NCBI GenBank assembly: GCA_001515955.1
Contig: LOES01000026.1
Span: forward strand, 1-42,420
Direction: 5' to 3'
Length of the DNA: 42,420 bases
Origin: Clostridia bacterium BRH_c25
GTDB taxonomy: Bacteria > Bacillota_A > Clostridia > Lutisporales > Lutisporaceae
Part shown: piece by piece, positions 31,275-40,336 of the stretch
Layout of the letters: every line of letters begins with the position of its first letter
How positions within the stretch are numbered: position 1 is the stretch's first letter
Translations under genes and position numbers: made by a program
The notes under the pieces: generated by a model
Seen by the model: only the letters and a program-made list of their open reading frames with translations
Told to the model about the DNA's origin: nothing
The model's database searches: none

Positions 31275-32285
31275 ATGGCTGTAGTTCTGAAGGGTGTTGA
31301 GCTTGTAAAGGAATCGAGAGGATATGTTGACTGTCTGTATTCGGTCCTGACCGGCGCCGGTAAATTCCGGGGGCCTAAATACATGCTTTCTGGTATGACC
31401 GGATTTGCATTTATATTCTCCGCCCATAAGGAATTGATTATTGCCTCTACCGAGATGTACGGTTTAAGGACTGCTGCATTGAAAGCATTGGATATGCTGG
31501 GTTACTATTCGGAGGTTTATAGCGGCCTCAAAGGCAATCTAACCTTTCCACTGCATCAAAAGAAGGCTATACTAAGGGTCAAGGAATCAATTGATGCCGG
31601 GACGGGTGTGATTGTCTGGTCCCCGGGGAGAACGGATTTTGGAGTGATATCAGGTTATGATGATGAAGACGGTGTGTTTTTTTATAAGGACCGCCATAAT
31701 AGAGGTATTCAGATACTTCTATATGAGAATCTGGGACGGGTGGAGGCAAATTTCTGGATGTGCCAGATAATAGGTGAAAATATCGAAAAGGATATCAGGG
31801 ATATCTATTATGATTCTTTGGAAGCAGCGATAGATATCTGGGAAACCAGGTACATTGAGGAGAATATCCACAGCAGGGAATTGGCTTCTGGTAGAAAGGC
31901 TTATGAATACCTGATTGACGGTATGAAAGGCGGCAGCTTTTATGATCCGGGGGTAGGAAGGCTGATCTACTTCAACATAGTTGCCAGGGAAGAGGCATAC
32001 CGCTATATGGAGGCTGTGAAGGAAGAGCTTCCCGAATGCCATACAGCCTATTTGAAATATAAGGGATTATATGAGATATATCAAAACATTAAGAGTATTC
32101 TCCCACCCTGTATTCCGGGGCAGGAGTACAGAATAGACAGGAAGGAAAGCCTCCCGCAGCTTATTGAGTACTGCAGTCTGGCCCGGCAGGCCGAGGAGGA
32201 AGTTGTCGGCGAGCTTAAGCAGCTGCTTAAGGAGCGGCTGAATAACAGGTATGTGGATATACTGGATGTTAAAAAATTCAAATAG
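31275..32285 (+). CDS. Unknown 336-aa protein, possibly BtrH-like cysteine-peptidase fold
   Basis: I cannot name this protein with certainty. The N-terminal 150 residues resemble the BtrH_N fold of papain-like acyltransferases: a Cys in GYVDCLYSVLTGAG near residue 19, a hydrophobic GMTGFAFIFS segment, and a strand-turn GVISGYDDEDGVFFYKD near 125-140. The position before the GYDD turn, where catalytic His is usual, is Phe, so it may be inactive. The second half is helical, with conserved-looking aromatic and charged residues, and no membrane segment. Four bases separate it from the WYL gene, so the two are certainly coupled. It could be a sensor partner or a ligand-modifying enzyme; that is speculation. 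Confidence 0.45.
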   Translation: MAVVLKGVELVKESRGYVDCLYSVLTGAGKFRGPKYMLSGMTGFAFIFSAHKELIIASTEMYGLRTAALKALDMLGYYSEVYSGLKGNLTFPLHQKKAILRVKESIDAGTGVIVWSPGRTDFGVISGYDDEDGVFFYKDRHNRGIQILLYENLGRVEANFWMCQIIGENIEKDIRDIYYDSLEAAIDIWETRYIEENIHSRELASGRKAYEYLIDGMKGGSFYDPGVGRLIYFNIVAREEAYRYMEAVKEELPECHTAYLKYKGLYEIYQNIKSILPPCIPGQEYRIDRKESLPQLIEYCSLARQAEEEVVGELKQLLKERLNNRYVDILDVKKFK

Positions 32286-32316
32286 GCAGGGTGTTTCGAA
32301 ATATAACCCTGCCTAT
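32282..32316. terminator. Convergent terminator
   Basis: ATAGGCAGGGT (32282-32292) pairs perfectly with ACCCTGCCTAT (32306-32316). On the minus strand a T-rich tail follows; on the plus strand a weaker CTTTT tail. It serves both the BtrH-like gene and the convergent lipoprotein gene. Confidence 0.8.
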
Positions 32317-32320
32317 CGTT

Positions 32321-33889
32321 CTACTCTTTTACAGTACCGTTTGTGTCTGTTGTGACGGCTCTGTTCAACACCTGCATCATCTTTGCATTCAGTTTGCTCC
32401 CATTAAAGCGGAACTCCTGCCTGTAAGTATTGCAGTCTTCAAGTGGAACCAGATCAACTGCAAAGGTGTCTGCATCGGTCCAGGCGCCTCTGAAGGCGGC
32501 TTTTGTGGTCATACCCTTCCAGTAGAACGCATCCATAGCGTTTTCACGATATATACCATCCAGGCCAATCTTTACATCATACATCACCCCGTCACAGAAC
32601 CAGTGCATGATGCATTCGTTACCATCATTAAATTCGAAGGAATATGTTTCTTTATTGTCCATAACATAAGTATTGCCTGATATCTGCCCGGCAATTTCCG
32701 GAAGCGCGGCTGCCGGTGCAGGGGCAGGAGCTTTGTTCAGAGACGCCAGTGTATTTGTCAGCTCGTCATAAGCTGCTTTGTTTTCGTTCAATGCCTGGGT
32801 TGCTTTTGTCGCGCGGATTATGTAGTCTTCCATAAGCTCTTCAGGTGCATAGAATTTGTCAGATGCCAGGCCGCTTGTAAAAACGGCAACTAAATTGTGC
32901 TCGGGTACCACAAACAGGTACTGGCCGGCAAAGCCTCTTGCGGAATACCCGCCGAACCTGTTCTGCCACCATTGATATCCATAGCCGTGCCTTCCTGCAA
33001 GACCGTTGGGCGTATCGATTTGTTTCCGTGTGGATTCCTCGACCCATTTTTCGGGGATCAACTGCTTATCTTCCCATTTTCCTTTGTTCAAATACAGGAG
33101 GCCGTATTTGGCCAGGTCCTCGGGCTTCATGAATATCCTGCTGCTTCCGGAATTTATGCCTTGCTTGTCTGTTCCCCAGGATATACCCGATATGCCCAGA
33201 GGTTTGAATATTCTTTCTGTGGCATATTCCAGTGAAGCCCTTCCCGTGGTTTTCTGCACTATAGCCGACAGAGCATGTGAAGCGCCGGAATTATAGTAGA
33301 AGCTCTTCCCGGGTTCCTCTTTCATGGGCTTATCCAGAAGATACTGCAGCTGGTTTTCTCCTGCCCACATTTGGGTGTTGGAATCATAGGGTGCTCCATA
33401 GGCTCCGGTTTCACTCCACTCCAGTCCTGCAGTCATTGTAAGAAGGTGCCTTATTGTCATGTTTTTCTTTCTGTCATCCAGATTTTTTATTTCCATACCG
33501 GGAAATATGTCTACCACCTTCTGGTCAATGCTTTTGATGAAGCCATTTTCAAGTGCAAGGACTACAAGAGCTGAGGTTATGCTTTTGGTTGCTGAATTGA
33601 GGATATGGCGATACTCTTTCCTGTAAGGGTAGAAGTAGCCTTCAGTAACCAGATAACCGTTCCGTACGATAAGGATGCTGTGAATATCAAGCTTGGACAA
33701 TTTTATATAGTTGAACATTTCATTGATCTTTGCCGAGTCCATGCCTTGAGCTTCAGGTGTGGAGGTCTTCCACCCTTCAGTAGGCCAGTATCCGTCAGTT
33801 GATGATACATCTGCTGAACATCCGGCTGTTAAAGGGATTAAAAGAATCAGAACGAGTGACAGTACAAATAAGGCTTTGTAATATTTCAT
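32321..33889 (-). CDS. Serine hydrolase lipoprotein (class C beta-lactamase/DD-peptidase family)
   Basis: This 522-aa protein has a lipoprotein signal (membrane segment, then LTAGC at about residues 21-24). The beta-lactamase fold shows SATK, the S-x-x-K motif near residue 100, FYYNSG with Y-x-N near 200, and HGYGYQWW in place of the K-T-G motif near 308. After about residue 390 comes a C-terminal domain of some 130 residues with no known motif. The ATG at 33889 is used; GTG 33892 is possible, with GAGGGG upstream. It is anchored outside the cell and could be a peptidase or esterase acting on cell wall or D-amino-acid peptides. The gene is divergent from the permease gene. Confidence 0.85.
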   Translation of the reverse strand: MKYYKALFVLSLVLILLIPLTAGCSADVSSTDGYWPTEGWKTSTPEAQGMDSAKINEMFNYIKLSKLDIHSILIVRNGYLVTEGYFYPYRKEYRHILNSATKSITSALVVLALENGFIKSIDQKVVDIFPGMEIKNLDDRKKNMTIRHLLTMTAGLEWSETGAYGAPYDSNTQMWAGENQLQYLLDKPMKEEPGKSFYYNSGASHALSAIVQKTTGRASLEYATERIFKPLGISGISWGTDKQGINSGSSRIFMKPEDLAKYGLLYLNKGKWEDKQLIPEKWVEESTRKQIDTPNGLAGRHGYGYQWWQNRFGGYSARGFAGQYLFVVPEHNLVAVFTSGLASDKFYAPEELMEDYIIRATKATQALNENKAAYDELTNTLASLNKAPAPAPAAALPEIAGQISGNTYVMDNKETYSFEFNDGNECIMHWFCDGVMYDVKIGLDGIYRENAMDAFYWKGMTTKAAFRGAWTDADTFAVDLVPLEDCNTYRQEFRFNGSKLNAKMMQVLNRAVTTDTNGTVKE

Positions 33890-33922
33890 CACAATAGTTC
33901 CCCTCTCATATAAATATATAAG

Positions 33923-33977
33923 TTATTATAAAACAGGTGGTGTGACATATTATGTCACACCACCTGTTTTATAATAA
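33923..33977. promoter_or_regulatory. 55-bp near-perfect palindrome with divergent -10 boxes
   Basis: Arms 33923-33949 and 33951-33977 are perfect 27-bp inverted repeats around a single T. Each end carries TATAAT pointing outwards (minus strand at 33930-33925, plus strand at 33970-33975). The predicted starts would be about 33918 (minus) and 33982 (plus), matching the divergent lipoprotein and permease genes. The core reads TGTGACATA and its complement. It may be a shared operator, though it also resembles a terminator-type hairpin, which would be odd between divergent genes. Confidence 0.65.
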
Positions 33978-34002
33978 AAGTGTGGGTTTAATATTGTTTT
34001 TT

Positions 34003-34929
34003 ATGGGGGTGGGAAATATAGCTGCTTCTTACAATATTGAGTATCTAGCATATCTTGTAATAGTTCAGCTTAGGCATATACTGCCTTTCTGGGTATTGGG
34101 GCTGCTTGCGGGAGCATATATTTCTACTTATGGAAGGGGAGTAATCGTACGATTGACTTCTGAAGCATCAAGGGGGCGCAGCCTTTTTGGAGGATTGCTT
34201 CTGGCGGCGGTTTTAGGCGCAATCTCACCGGTAACCATGTATGGAATGATCCCGGTCCTGGCAGCTTTTCTACATTACAGTGTAAAGCAGTCGGTAGTAA
34301 CAAGCTTTATAGTTACTTCAATCCTCATAAACCCGAATGTTTTCATATACAGCTTTGCACTGGGGGCAGATATCGCTGTTCTAAGGCTGCTTTTATGCAT
34401 AACGGCGGGAGTGCTCAGCGGGTTTTTTGCAGAAATAATGTTTAAAGGCAGGCGTCTATACAAGTTTGATGGGCTTGCACCAGCAGAAGCTGCGGCAGTT
34501 TATGGCAGGGCAAGAGGGGGAATGCTGGGCAGGAGCTTTAGAAAAGCTGCAGTCAGAACAGCTCCCAATCTTGCATTGGGTATATTTCTGGCAGCTTTGT
34601 TTCAGGTATACTTCCCCTCAAAGGGATTTGATTACATATTCAGTAAAAACAACGGATTGAGCGTATTGTTTGCAGCATCACTGGGAGTTCCCACATATTA
34701 CTGCGGAGGAGGAACAATACCGCTGATTAAGGCCTGGATGACGGAAGGCATGTCGGTGGGCTCCGCGCTGGCTTTCATGATAACCGGCCCGGCTACAAAA
34801 TTCACCAACATGGCAGCTTTAAGAATAATAATGCCGGCTAAAAGCTTTGTGTATTATTTAATATATAATATTGCATTAGGTATAGGGGCAGGAATGATTA
34901 TTGATCTGGTATACAGTGTAATATTATGA
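34003..34929 (+). CDS. Full-length permease (ArsP/YraQ-like, COG0701)
   Basis: This protein of 308 aa has about eight to ten membrane segments in two half-repeats: GAISPVTMYGMIPVLAAFL in the first and GVPTYYCGGGTIPLIKAWM in the second. This Gly/Pro pattern is typical of the PF03773 permease superfamily; YYCGGG resembles its cysteine-bearing motif. The start is uncertain: the frame opens at 33952 inside the palindrome, but ATG 34003, downstream of the predicted transcription start, is used here though it lacks a good ribosome site. The downstream DUF362 gene follows immediately. Substrate unknown; family members move arsenic compounds, selenite, or thiols. Confidence 0.7.
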   Translation: MGVGNIAASYNIEYLAYLVIVQLRHILPFWVLGLLAGAYISTYGRGVIVRLTSEASRGRSLFGGLLLAAVLGAISPVTMYGMIPVLAAFLHYSVKQSVVTSFIVTSILINPNVFIYSFALGADIAVLRLLLCITAGVLSGFFAEIMFKGRRLYKFDGLAPAEAAAVYGRARGGMLGRSFRKAAVRTAPNLALGIFLAALFQVYFPSKGFDYIFSKNNGLSVLFAASLGVPTYYCGGGTIPLIKAWMTEGMSVGSALAFMITGPATKFTNMAALRIIMPAKSFVYYLIYNIALGIGAGMIIDLVYSVIL

Positions 34930-34940
34930 GGAGGGGTAGA

Positions 34941-36227
34941 ATGAAAAGGATAATTGTTTCATTGTTAATTTTCCTGTTTACGGTTTCCATGATATCATGT
35001 TCAAAAGATACGGAAGCTGTTGATGCTCAACCGGAGCCGCAGGTAAAACGGGATCAGGAAACCCAGGCAAAAAAGGAGCAGGATAATAAGGTTGATTTGA
35101 AGCTTCAAAATATGACCGGAAAGGAAAAGGACAGCTCGGAAGTATTTGCCGTAAAAGGCACAAACGGAGCTGACAAAGGCTTCGAAAAGCTGATGGAGCT
35201 GATGGACAGCCGGGGTCTGAGCTTTTACAAGACCAGCTCCAGGCCGGCAGGTTTAATCAGTAAGGATGACGTGGTGCTCCTGAAGTTTAACTGCCAATGG
35301 TCTGAAAGGGGAGGTACCAACACAGACCTTATCAGGTCGGTGGTTGGGGCAATAACAAAGCACCCTGAAGAATTCGAAGGAGAGATAATTATTGCCGACA
35401 ATGGGCAGAGCCAGTACGGACCCTTCAGAAAGGGAGGAAGTGTTGAGTGGAAGGACAACAATGCCGTTGATACCGCCCAATCGGTGAAAAAGGTTGCAGA
35501 GGCCTTTGCCAAGGATTACAGGGTATCTGCCCTGACCTGGGACGGCATGACAACAAAGGAAGTCGGGGATTATTCCAAGGGGGATTATGAAGACGGTTTT
35601 ATCCTTATTCCAGAAGAAACCTCAGCAGGGCTTCAAATATCCTACCCCAAGTTCAAGACACAGTATGGAACCTATGTAAGCTTCAAAGACGGTATATGGA
35701 ATGAAGAAAAGAAGGAATATGAAAGGGATAGATTAAAGGTCATCAATATGCCTGTGCTCAAATCACATGTCACGTATCAGGTGACGGCAAGTATAAAGAG
35801 CTACATGGGAACAACCTCAGACAAGCTGACCCACCATGGAGCGCACAACAGCGTTGCTGCAGGGGGCATGGGCACTCAGATGGCGGGTACCAGAATGCCT
35901 GTATTGAATATAATTGATGCTATCTGGATAAACCCTTATCCCAGGAGGGGGCCCTCCACAAGCTATGAAAGTGCAGTAGAGGCAAATATCATAGCGGCGG
36001 GTACTGATCCGGGGGCTCTGGATTACTGGGCTGCCAGGTACATACTTATGGAAGCGGCAAAGAAGCTGGAACTGATAAATTATGAAGCTATGGATCCGGC
36101 GGCCCGGGAACCCGGAACCTTCGGGTACTGGCTGGGGAAGTCGGTAGAAGAGCTCCGAAAGGCAGGAATAAAATCCACGGCAGAAGAGAAAAAAATTACA
36201 GTATATGTGGATACCCTGGGCAAATAA
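34941..36227 (+). CDS. DUF362 domain lipoprotein
   Basis: This 428-aa protein begins with a signal (IIVSLLIFLFTVSMISC) whose final Cys suggests lipidation. A charged linker of about 40 residues follows. The remaining part resembles DUF362: LLKFNCQW, IADNGQSQYGPFRK, INMPVLKSHVTYQVTASIKS and GTDPGALDYWAARYIL. DUF362 proteins often carry Fe-S clusters, but only one or two cysteines are present here, so it probably lacks one. The ATG at 34941 follows GAGGAGGGG, and the ATG at 34926 overlaps the permease stop. It may present a substrate to the permease, but the function of the family is unknown. Confidence 0.8.
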   Translation: MKRIIVSLLIFLFTVSMISCSKDTEAVDAQPEPQVKRDQETQAKKEQDNKVDLKLQNMTGKEKDSSEVFAVKGTNGADKGFEKLMELMDSRGLSFYKTSSRPAGLISKDDVVLLKFNCQWSERGGTNTDLIRSVVGAITKHPEEFEGEIIIADNGQSQYGPFRKGGSVEWKDNNAVDTAQSVKKVAEAFAKDYRVSALTWDGMTTKEVGDYSKGDYEDGFILIPEETSAGLQISYPKFKTQYGTYVSFKDGIWNEEKKEYERDRLKVINMPVLKSHVTYQVTASIKSYMGTTSDKLTHHGAHNSVAAGGMGTQMAGTRMPVLNIIDAIWINPYPRRGPSTSYESAVEANIIAAGTDPGALDYWAARYILMEAAKKLELINYEAMDPAAREPGTFGYWLGKSVEELRKAGIKSTAEEKKITVYVDTLGK

Positions 36228-36316
36228 TAAACAACAGCCATAAAAGCCGAAAAGAAGGGGAAATATATATCCATAAGGAATATATAACACAAATGATAAT
36301 ATAAAAGGGGATATAT

Positions 36317-37471
36317 ATGAATAATACATTTGACAAGCTGGGACTGGATCCCCGGCTGGTGGAGGGCCTGAAAAAGCAGGGGATCACAGAGCCTACGGGA
36401 ATACAGGCAGGAGTAATCTGTCCGGCCCTGGAGAACAGGGATATTATCGGGCAGTCACCCACGGGAAGTGGAAAGACACTGGCATTCCTGCTGCCTATTT
36501 TTCAAAGGATAGATGCAGGAAAAAAGGAGATGCAGGCGATAATACTGGCACCTACCCATGAGCTGGTAATGCAGATAGAAAAAGAGACAAGGCTTCTGTC
36601 CGAAAGCTCCGGAATTGCTGTCACTTCAACTGCAATAATCGGAGAAGTGAACATCACCAGGCAGATAGAAAAGCTCCGGGAAAAGCCAAATATAATTGTA
36701 GGCTCTGCAGGCAGGGTGCTGGAGCTTATAAAGAGAAAGAAAATTAATGCACAGACGGTAAAGACCATAGTTATAGACGAGGGAGACCGGATGCTTGATG
36801 AGCATAACCTGAGCACCGTCAAGGATGTAATAAAAACTACACTGAGGGATAGGCAGCTGATGCTTTTTTCAGCCACAATAACAGAAAAGACCATGAATAC
36901 TGCAAGGGAGCTTATGAAGGACCCGCAAGTAGTCCGCATAGAGGAAGAAGGGAAAATAAGCCCTAATATAGAGCATATATATCTGGTTGCGGAGCAAAGG
37001 GATAAGATAGAAGTACTGAGAAAGCTAGTAGCTTCAGTCAAGCCTGAAAGGGCAATAGTGTTCATCAATAAAAGCGAGGAACTGCAGCTGGCGACTGCAA
37101 AGCTGCAGTATCATCACCTTAGTGCTTATGATATATCCGGCAGTGCATCCAAGGAAGAGCGGAAGAAGGCACTGGAAGGCTTCAGAAAAGGAGATATAAA
37201 GCTTCTGGTTGCTTCTGACATAGCAGCCAGAGGGCTGGATATAAAGGGTGTCACCCATATATTCAATCTGGACCTGCCGGGGGACCCCAAGGGATACCTG
37301 CACCGGGTCGGACGTACAGGCAGGATGGGGCAAGCAGGCACGGCAATATCCATTGTCGCAGAAAAAGAAGTTCCCTTTATTAAAAGATGTGAAAAAGCTT
37401 TGAATATAGAGATTACACAAAAGGACATATACAAAGGAGCAATAGTAGATCCGGTCAAAGACAGGAAATAA
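36317..37471 (+). CDS. DEAD-box-like RNA helicase with DEGD motif II
   Basis: This 384-aa protein comprises the two RecA domains of RNA helicases. It has SPTGSGKT (motif I, about residues 47-54), APTHEL (normally PTREL), GSAGR (normally GTPGR), DEGD (motif II, about 154-157, normally DEAD), SAT, VASDIAARGLD and HRVGRTGR. Length and layout match short helicases such as Bacillus YfmL, which act in ribosome assembly, but three motifs deviate. ATP binding and hydrolysis should still be possible because both acidic residues of motif II remain. GGGG lies upstream of ATG. No C-terminal RNA-binding extension is present. It is separate from the dbpA gene. Confidence 0.88.
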   Translation: MNNTFDKLGLDPRLVEGLKKQGITEPTGIQAGVICPALENRDIIGQSPTGSGKTLAFLLPIFQRIDAGKKEMQAIILAPTHELVMQIEKETRLLSESSGIAVTSTAIIGEVNITRQIEKLREKPNIIVGSAGRVLELIKRKKINAQTVKTIVIDEGDRMLDEHNLSTVKDVIKTTLRDRQLMLFSATITEKTMNTARELMKDPQVVRIEEEGKISPNIEHIYLVAEQRDKIEVLRKLVASVKPERAIVFINKSEELQLATAKLQYHHLSAYDISGSASKEERKKALEGFRKGDIKLLVASDIAARGLDIKGVTHIFNLDLPGDPKGYLHRVGRTGRMGQAGTAISIVAEKEVPFIKRCEKALNIEITQKDIYKGAIVDPVKDRK

Positions 37472-37472
37472 C

Positions 37473-37503
37473 AAAAAAGGCATCTGGCCGGAAGTCAGGT
37501 GCC
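37473..37503 (-). terminator. Terminator of the hom operon
   Basis: GGCATCTG (37479-37486) pairs with CAGGTGCC (37496-37503), one G-U. On the minus strand six T residues follow (complement of 37473-37478). It also lies just after the plus-strand helicase stop. Confidence 0.8.
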
Positions 37504-37531
37504 TTCAGTATATATAGCCCTGATTAAAGGT

Positions 37532-38821
37532 CTAGCTAAAGCTTTCAATTCTGATGATGTTTTCCAGCCCGTTTACCTTAGCAAGCTTTTTAATCTCTTC
37601 AATTGATGCGGCAACATCTCTTTCCAGAGCTTCATGAGTTATAAATATCAAAGATACATTTTCGTCGTCTACTACATCCTGATTAACAGTGAAAATACTC
37701 ACATTGTGTTTTCCGAATACTGTGGCTATACCCCCCAGTACTCCCGGTTTATCCTTGACATTGAGTCTGATATAGTAAGCTGAGTAGTTTTCGCCGGAGC
37801 TCTGAACTATTTTTGTGGTCTGGCGGTTTTTCAGCATAAATAGTGTCGGCAGGTCGACGTTATTTCTCAAAATGGAAATTATATCTCCTACTACGGCACT
37901 GCCGGTAGGCAAATCCCCGGCTCCTCTTCCGTAAAGCATCAGGTCCCCTACAGCATTACCCTTTATGAATATGGCATTAAAGGAGTCATTTACATTGGCA
38001 ACAGGATGATCCTTTGGGACCATTGTCGGATGCACTCTTAGCTCCAACTTGTTGTCTGCTTCCTTTCCGATTGCCAGGAGCTTTATAACGTAGCCCAGCT
38101 TATCTGCATAAGCAATATCAACAGCCTTTATATTGCTTATCCCCTCTCTGTATATGGAAGCAAAATCAACCTTTGTGCTAAAGGACAGGGATGCCATTAT
38201 TGCCAGTTTATAAGCTGCGTCAAAGCCCTCAATATCCGATGTGGGGTCTGCTTCGGCGTATCCCTTTTCCTGTGCCTCCTTCAGAGCATCATCAAAATCC
38301 ATACCCTCATGAGTCATTTTGGTTAGTATGTAATTCGTAGTTCCGTTAACTATTCCTACAAGCTTCTCAATTTTGTTTGCGGTAAGGCTTTCGTTAATTT
38401 CACGTATTATGGGTATACCGCCGCCAACGCTTGCTTCGTAATAAAAAAGCACTTTTTCTTTATCTGCGGTTCTGAAAAGCTCCTCTCCCTGGGTAGCCAG
38501 GACAAGCTTATTTGCAGTTACTACATGCTTCCCGCACTTCATGGCTTTCAGCATGTATTCCATTGCCGGCTCAGTACCCCCCATCAGTTCAACTACAATC
38601 TTGATGCTGTCATCATTGAAAATATCATTAGCGTCAGTTGTTATTATTTTCTCCGGTATCTCAACGCATCTGGGTTTGCCGGCATCTCTTACAAGTATTT
38701 TTGCAACCTCTATATCATAGCCGCATCTCAGCATAATTTCACTTTTGTTGGTATTTAATATTTTCCATACCCCTTGTCCCACGTTTCCAAGTCCTAATAT
38801 TGCTATTCTAATCTTTTTCAT
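37532..38821 (-). CDS. hom: Homoserine dehydrogenase
   Basis: This 429-aa enzyme reduces aspartate semialdehyde to homoserine in the threonine/methionine branch. It has the NAD(P)-binding GLGNVGQGV at the N-terminus, VVELMGG, TANKLVLA, the catalytic-domain stretch GIVNGTTNYILTKM with GYAEADPTSDIEGFD, and a C-terminal ACT domain (about residues 350-429) starting YIRLNVKDKPGVLGGIATVF, which suggests feedback control. It lies 27 bases after the aspartate kinase on the minus strand and is co-transcribed under the two Thr T-boxes. Length and motifs are normal. Confidence 0.95.
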   Translation of the reverse strand: MKKIRIAILGLGNVGQGVWKILNTNKSEIMLRCGYDIEVAKILVRDAGKPRCVEIPEKIITTDANDIFNDDSIKIVVELMGGTEPAMEYMLKAMKCGKHVVTANKLVLATQGEELFRTADKEKVLFYYEASVGGGIPIIREINESLTANKIEKLVGIVNGTTNYILTKMTHEGMDFDDALKEAQEKGYAEADPTSDIEGFDAAYKLAIMASLSFSTKVDFASIYREGISNIKAVDIAYADKLGYVIKLLAIGKEADNKLELRVHPTMVPKDHPVANVNDSFNAIFIKGNAVGDLMLYGRGAGDLPTGSAVVGDIISILRNNVDLPTLFMLKNRQTTKIVQSSGENYSAYYIRLNVKDKPGVLGGIATVFGKHNVSIFTVNQDVVDDENVSLIFITHEALERDVAASIEEIKKLAKVNGLENIIRIESFS

Positions 38822-38848
38822 TTCAGTTTCATTCCTTTCAAATATACA

Positions 38849-40051
38849 TTACGAGGCACTTGCACAGAAAAATGCGTTATGCAGCTCGTTCAGGGCCTTT
38901 TTATTATCAGCTTCCTCTATCAGACACCAAATGGCCGTATGAGAGTTCGAGGTCTGCAATATATTTACATTACTACATTCCAGTGTTCTCAGCAGCTTTG
39001 ACATCACTTCGGGCATACCCCTTAATGCATTTCCTATGAGGGAGACCTTGCTGCAATTATTGATAACCCGGTACTCTTTGCATAGCTGCTTTAAAATGCT
39101 TTCTACTTCACTTGCATCTACACTGTCTACAGTAAAAATCTCCTGGCCGGGGAATATATTTACCAAATCAATATTGATATTTTTTTTGGCCAGCAGCTCG
39201 AAAATATCATTTCCCATATTTCTGCAATTATCAGGAAAATTGATAATAATCTGAGTCTTGTTTGCCATGCTTGTAATACCTGTTACAGAATTATATGCAT
39301 ATCCCCTTGAGTTGGTAATAATCGTACCGGGGGCATCAGAGACAGTATTTTTTATAATCAAAGGTATATTGCCTGCCAGTGCGTATTCCACAGCGCGGGG
39401 ATGGACAACCTTTGCCCCCTGGTCTGCCAATTGAAAAACCTCGCTATAGCTTATCTCATTAATTATTTTTGCACCAGGTACAATATTTGGATCTGCCGTC
39501 ATAATACCATCCACATCAGTGTATATTTCAACGCATTCTGCTTTTAATGCTTTTCCAAGAAGTGTCCCTGTTATATCGCTGCCCCCTCTTCCAAGGGTAG
39601 TATGGTCTCCTTCTTCTGTAATGCCCTGGAACCCTGTAACTATGGGTATCAACCCCTGCTCAAGCACATTCAGTATTTTTTCGGCTTCTACATTAATAAT
39701 ACCGGCATTGCCAAAGTTAGCGTCTGTTATTATACCCGCATTTCCGCCTGTCAGAACTTTTGCCTTATATCCTCTTTTTGCAAAGGCTTCTGCCATAACA
39801 ACTGCAGAAATGATTTCTCCGCAGCACATCAGAAGGTCAATCTCCCTTTTATCCACATTACTGTCACTGCCGTCTATCAATGATAAAAGAGTATCGGTAG
39901 CATAGGGATCCCCTTTTCTGCCCATTGCCGATACTACGACAACAGGGCTGTATCCTCGCTCCGATGCAGATATAACCTTATCTATTGCCATATTTCTTTT
40001 TTCATTAGTAGTAACCGAGGTGCCTCCGAATTTCTGCACTATGATTTTCAT
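38849..40051 (-). CDS. lysC: Aspartate kinase
   Basis: This 400-aa enzyme phosphorylates aspartate, the first step of the Thr/Lys/Met pathway. KFGGTSV at about residues 7-13, then GRGGSDITGTLL and the VHPRAVEYA segment, form the kinase core. Two ACT domains follow from about residue 265 (NFPDNCRNMGNDIFELLAKK and EYRVINNCSKVSLIGNAL). ATG 40051 is used because AGGAGGG precedes it; longer readings run into the T-box. The gene and hom sit behind threonine-specific T-boxes, so this is a threonine-regulated isozyme. The symbol is generic, as paralogues cannot be separated here. Confidence 0.93.
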   Translation of the reverse strand: MKIIVQKFGGTSVTTNEKRNMAIDKVISASERGYSPVVVVSAMGRKGDPYATDTLLSLIDGSDSNVDKREIDLLMCCGEIISAVVMAEAFAKRGYKAKVLTGGNAGIITDANFGNAGIINVEAEKILNVLEQGLIPIVTGFQGITEEGDHTTLGRGGSDITGTLLGKALKAECVEIYTDVDGIMTADPNIVPGAKIINEISYSEVFQLADQGAKVVHPRAVEYALAGNIPLIIKNTVSDAPGTIITNSRGYAYNSVTGITSMANKTQIIINFPDNCRNMGNDIFELLAKKNINIDLVNIFPGQEIFTVDSVDASEVESILKQLCKEYRVINNCSKVSLIGNALRGMPEVMSKLLRTLECSNVNILQTSNSHTAIWCLIEEADNKKALNELHNAFFCASAS

Positions 40052-40080
40052 AATATCCCTCCTAATTGAATATGAACGAC

Positions 40081-40301
40081 AAAAAACTCCCGTCCCTGAA
40101 AGGGACGGGAGCATATTTCTCCCGCGGTTCCACCCGAATTGGTATAAACCCACTTAAAGCTTTAACGCAGCGAACGCCGATTCTTACTGATGTTTCAGAA
40201 TGAAACTCCCGGGTGGTTTTCAACCCTTCAAGTCAAGGAAATCTTTCAGCCGGTGGATTTCCATCTCTAATAACCGAATTTGGTCTACTCGTCCCGATCA
40301 T
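40081..40301 (-). promoter_or_regulatory. Threonine T-box leader, promoter-distal copy
   Basis: On the minus strand this 221-base unit has a Stem I region, a specifier ACC (complement of 40215-40217) in the context GAAAACCACCC, the conserved GGGTGGAACCGCGGGA element (complement of 40120-40135), and a terminator with stem 40087-40112 and a T-run. ACC is a threonine codon, matching the aspartate kinase and homoserine dehydrogenase genes downstream. It acts by sensing uncharged tRNA-Thr. Confidence 0.92.
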
Positions 40302-40336
40302 GGTATTTAAAATATATAATTTTCTTTAATAAATAC

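Noticed and set aside
33941..33959. Possible CRP-type site in the palindrome (TGTGA...TCACA)
   Set aside because: The half-sites are nine bases apart instead of six, so the spacing does not fit.
33952..34002. N-terminal extension of the permease inside the 55-bp palindrome
   Set aside because: The ATG at 33952 has no ribosome site and lies upstream of the predicted transcription start; ATG 34003 was preferred, with uncertainty noted.
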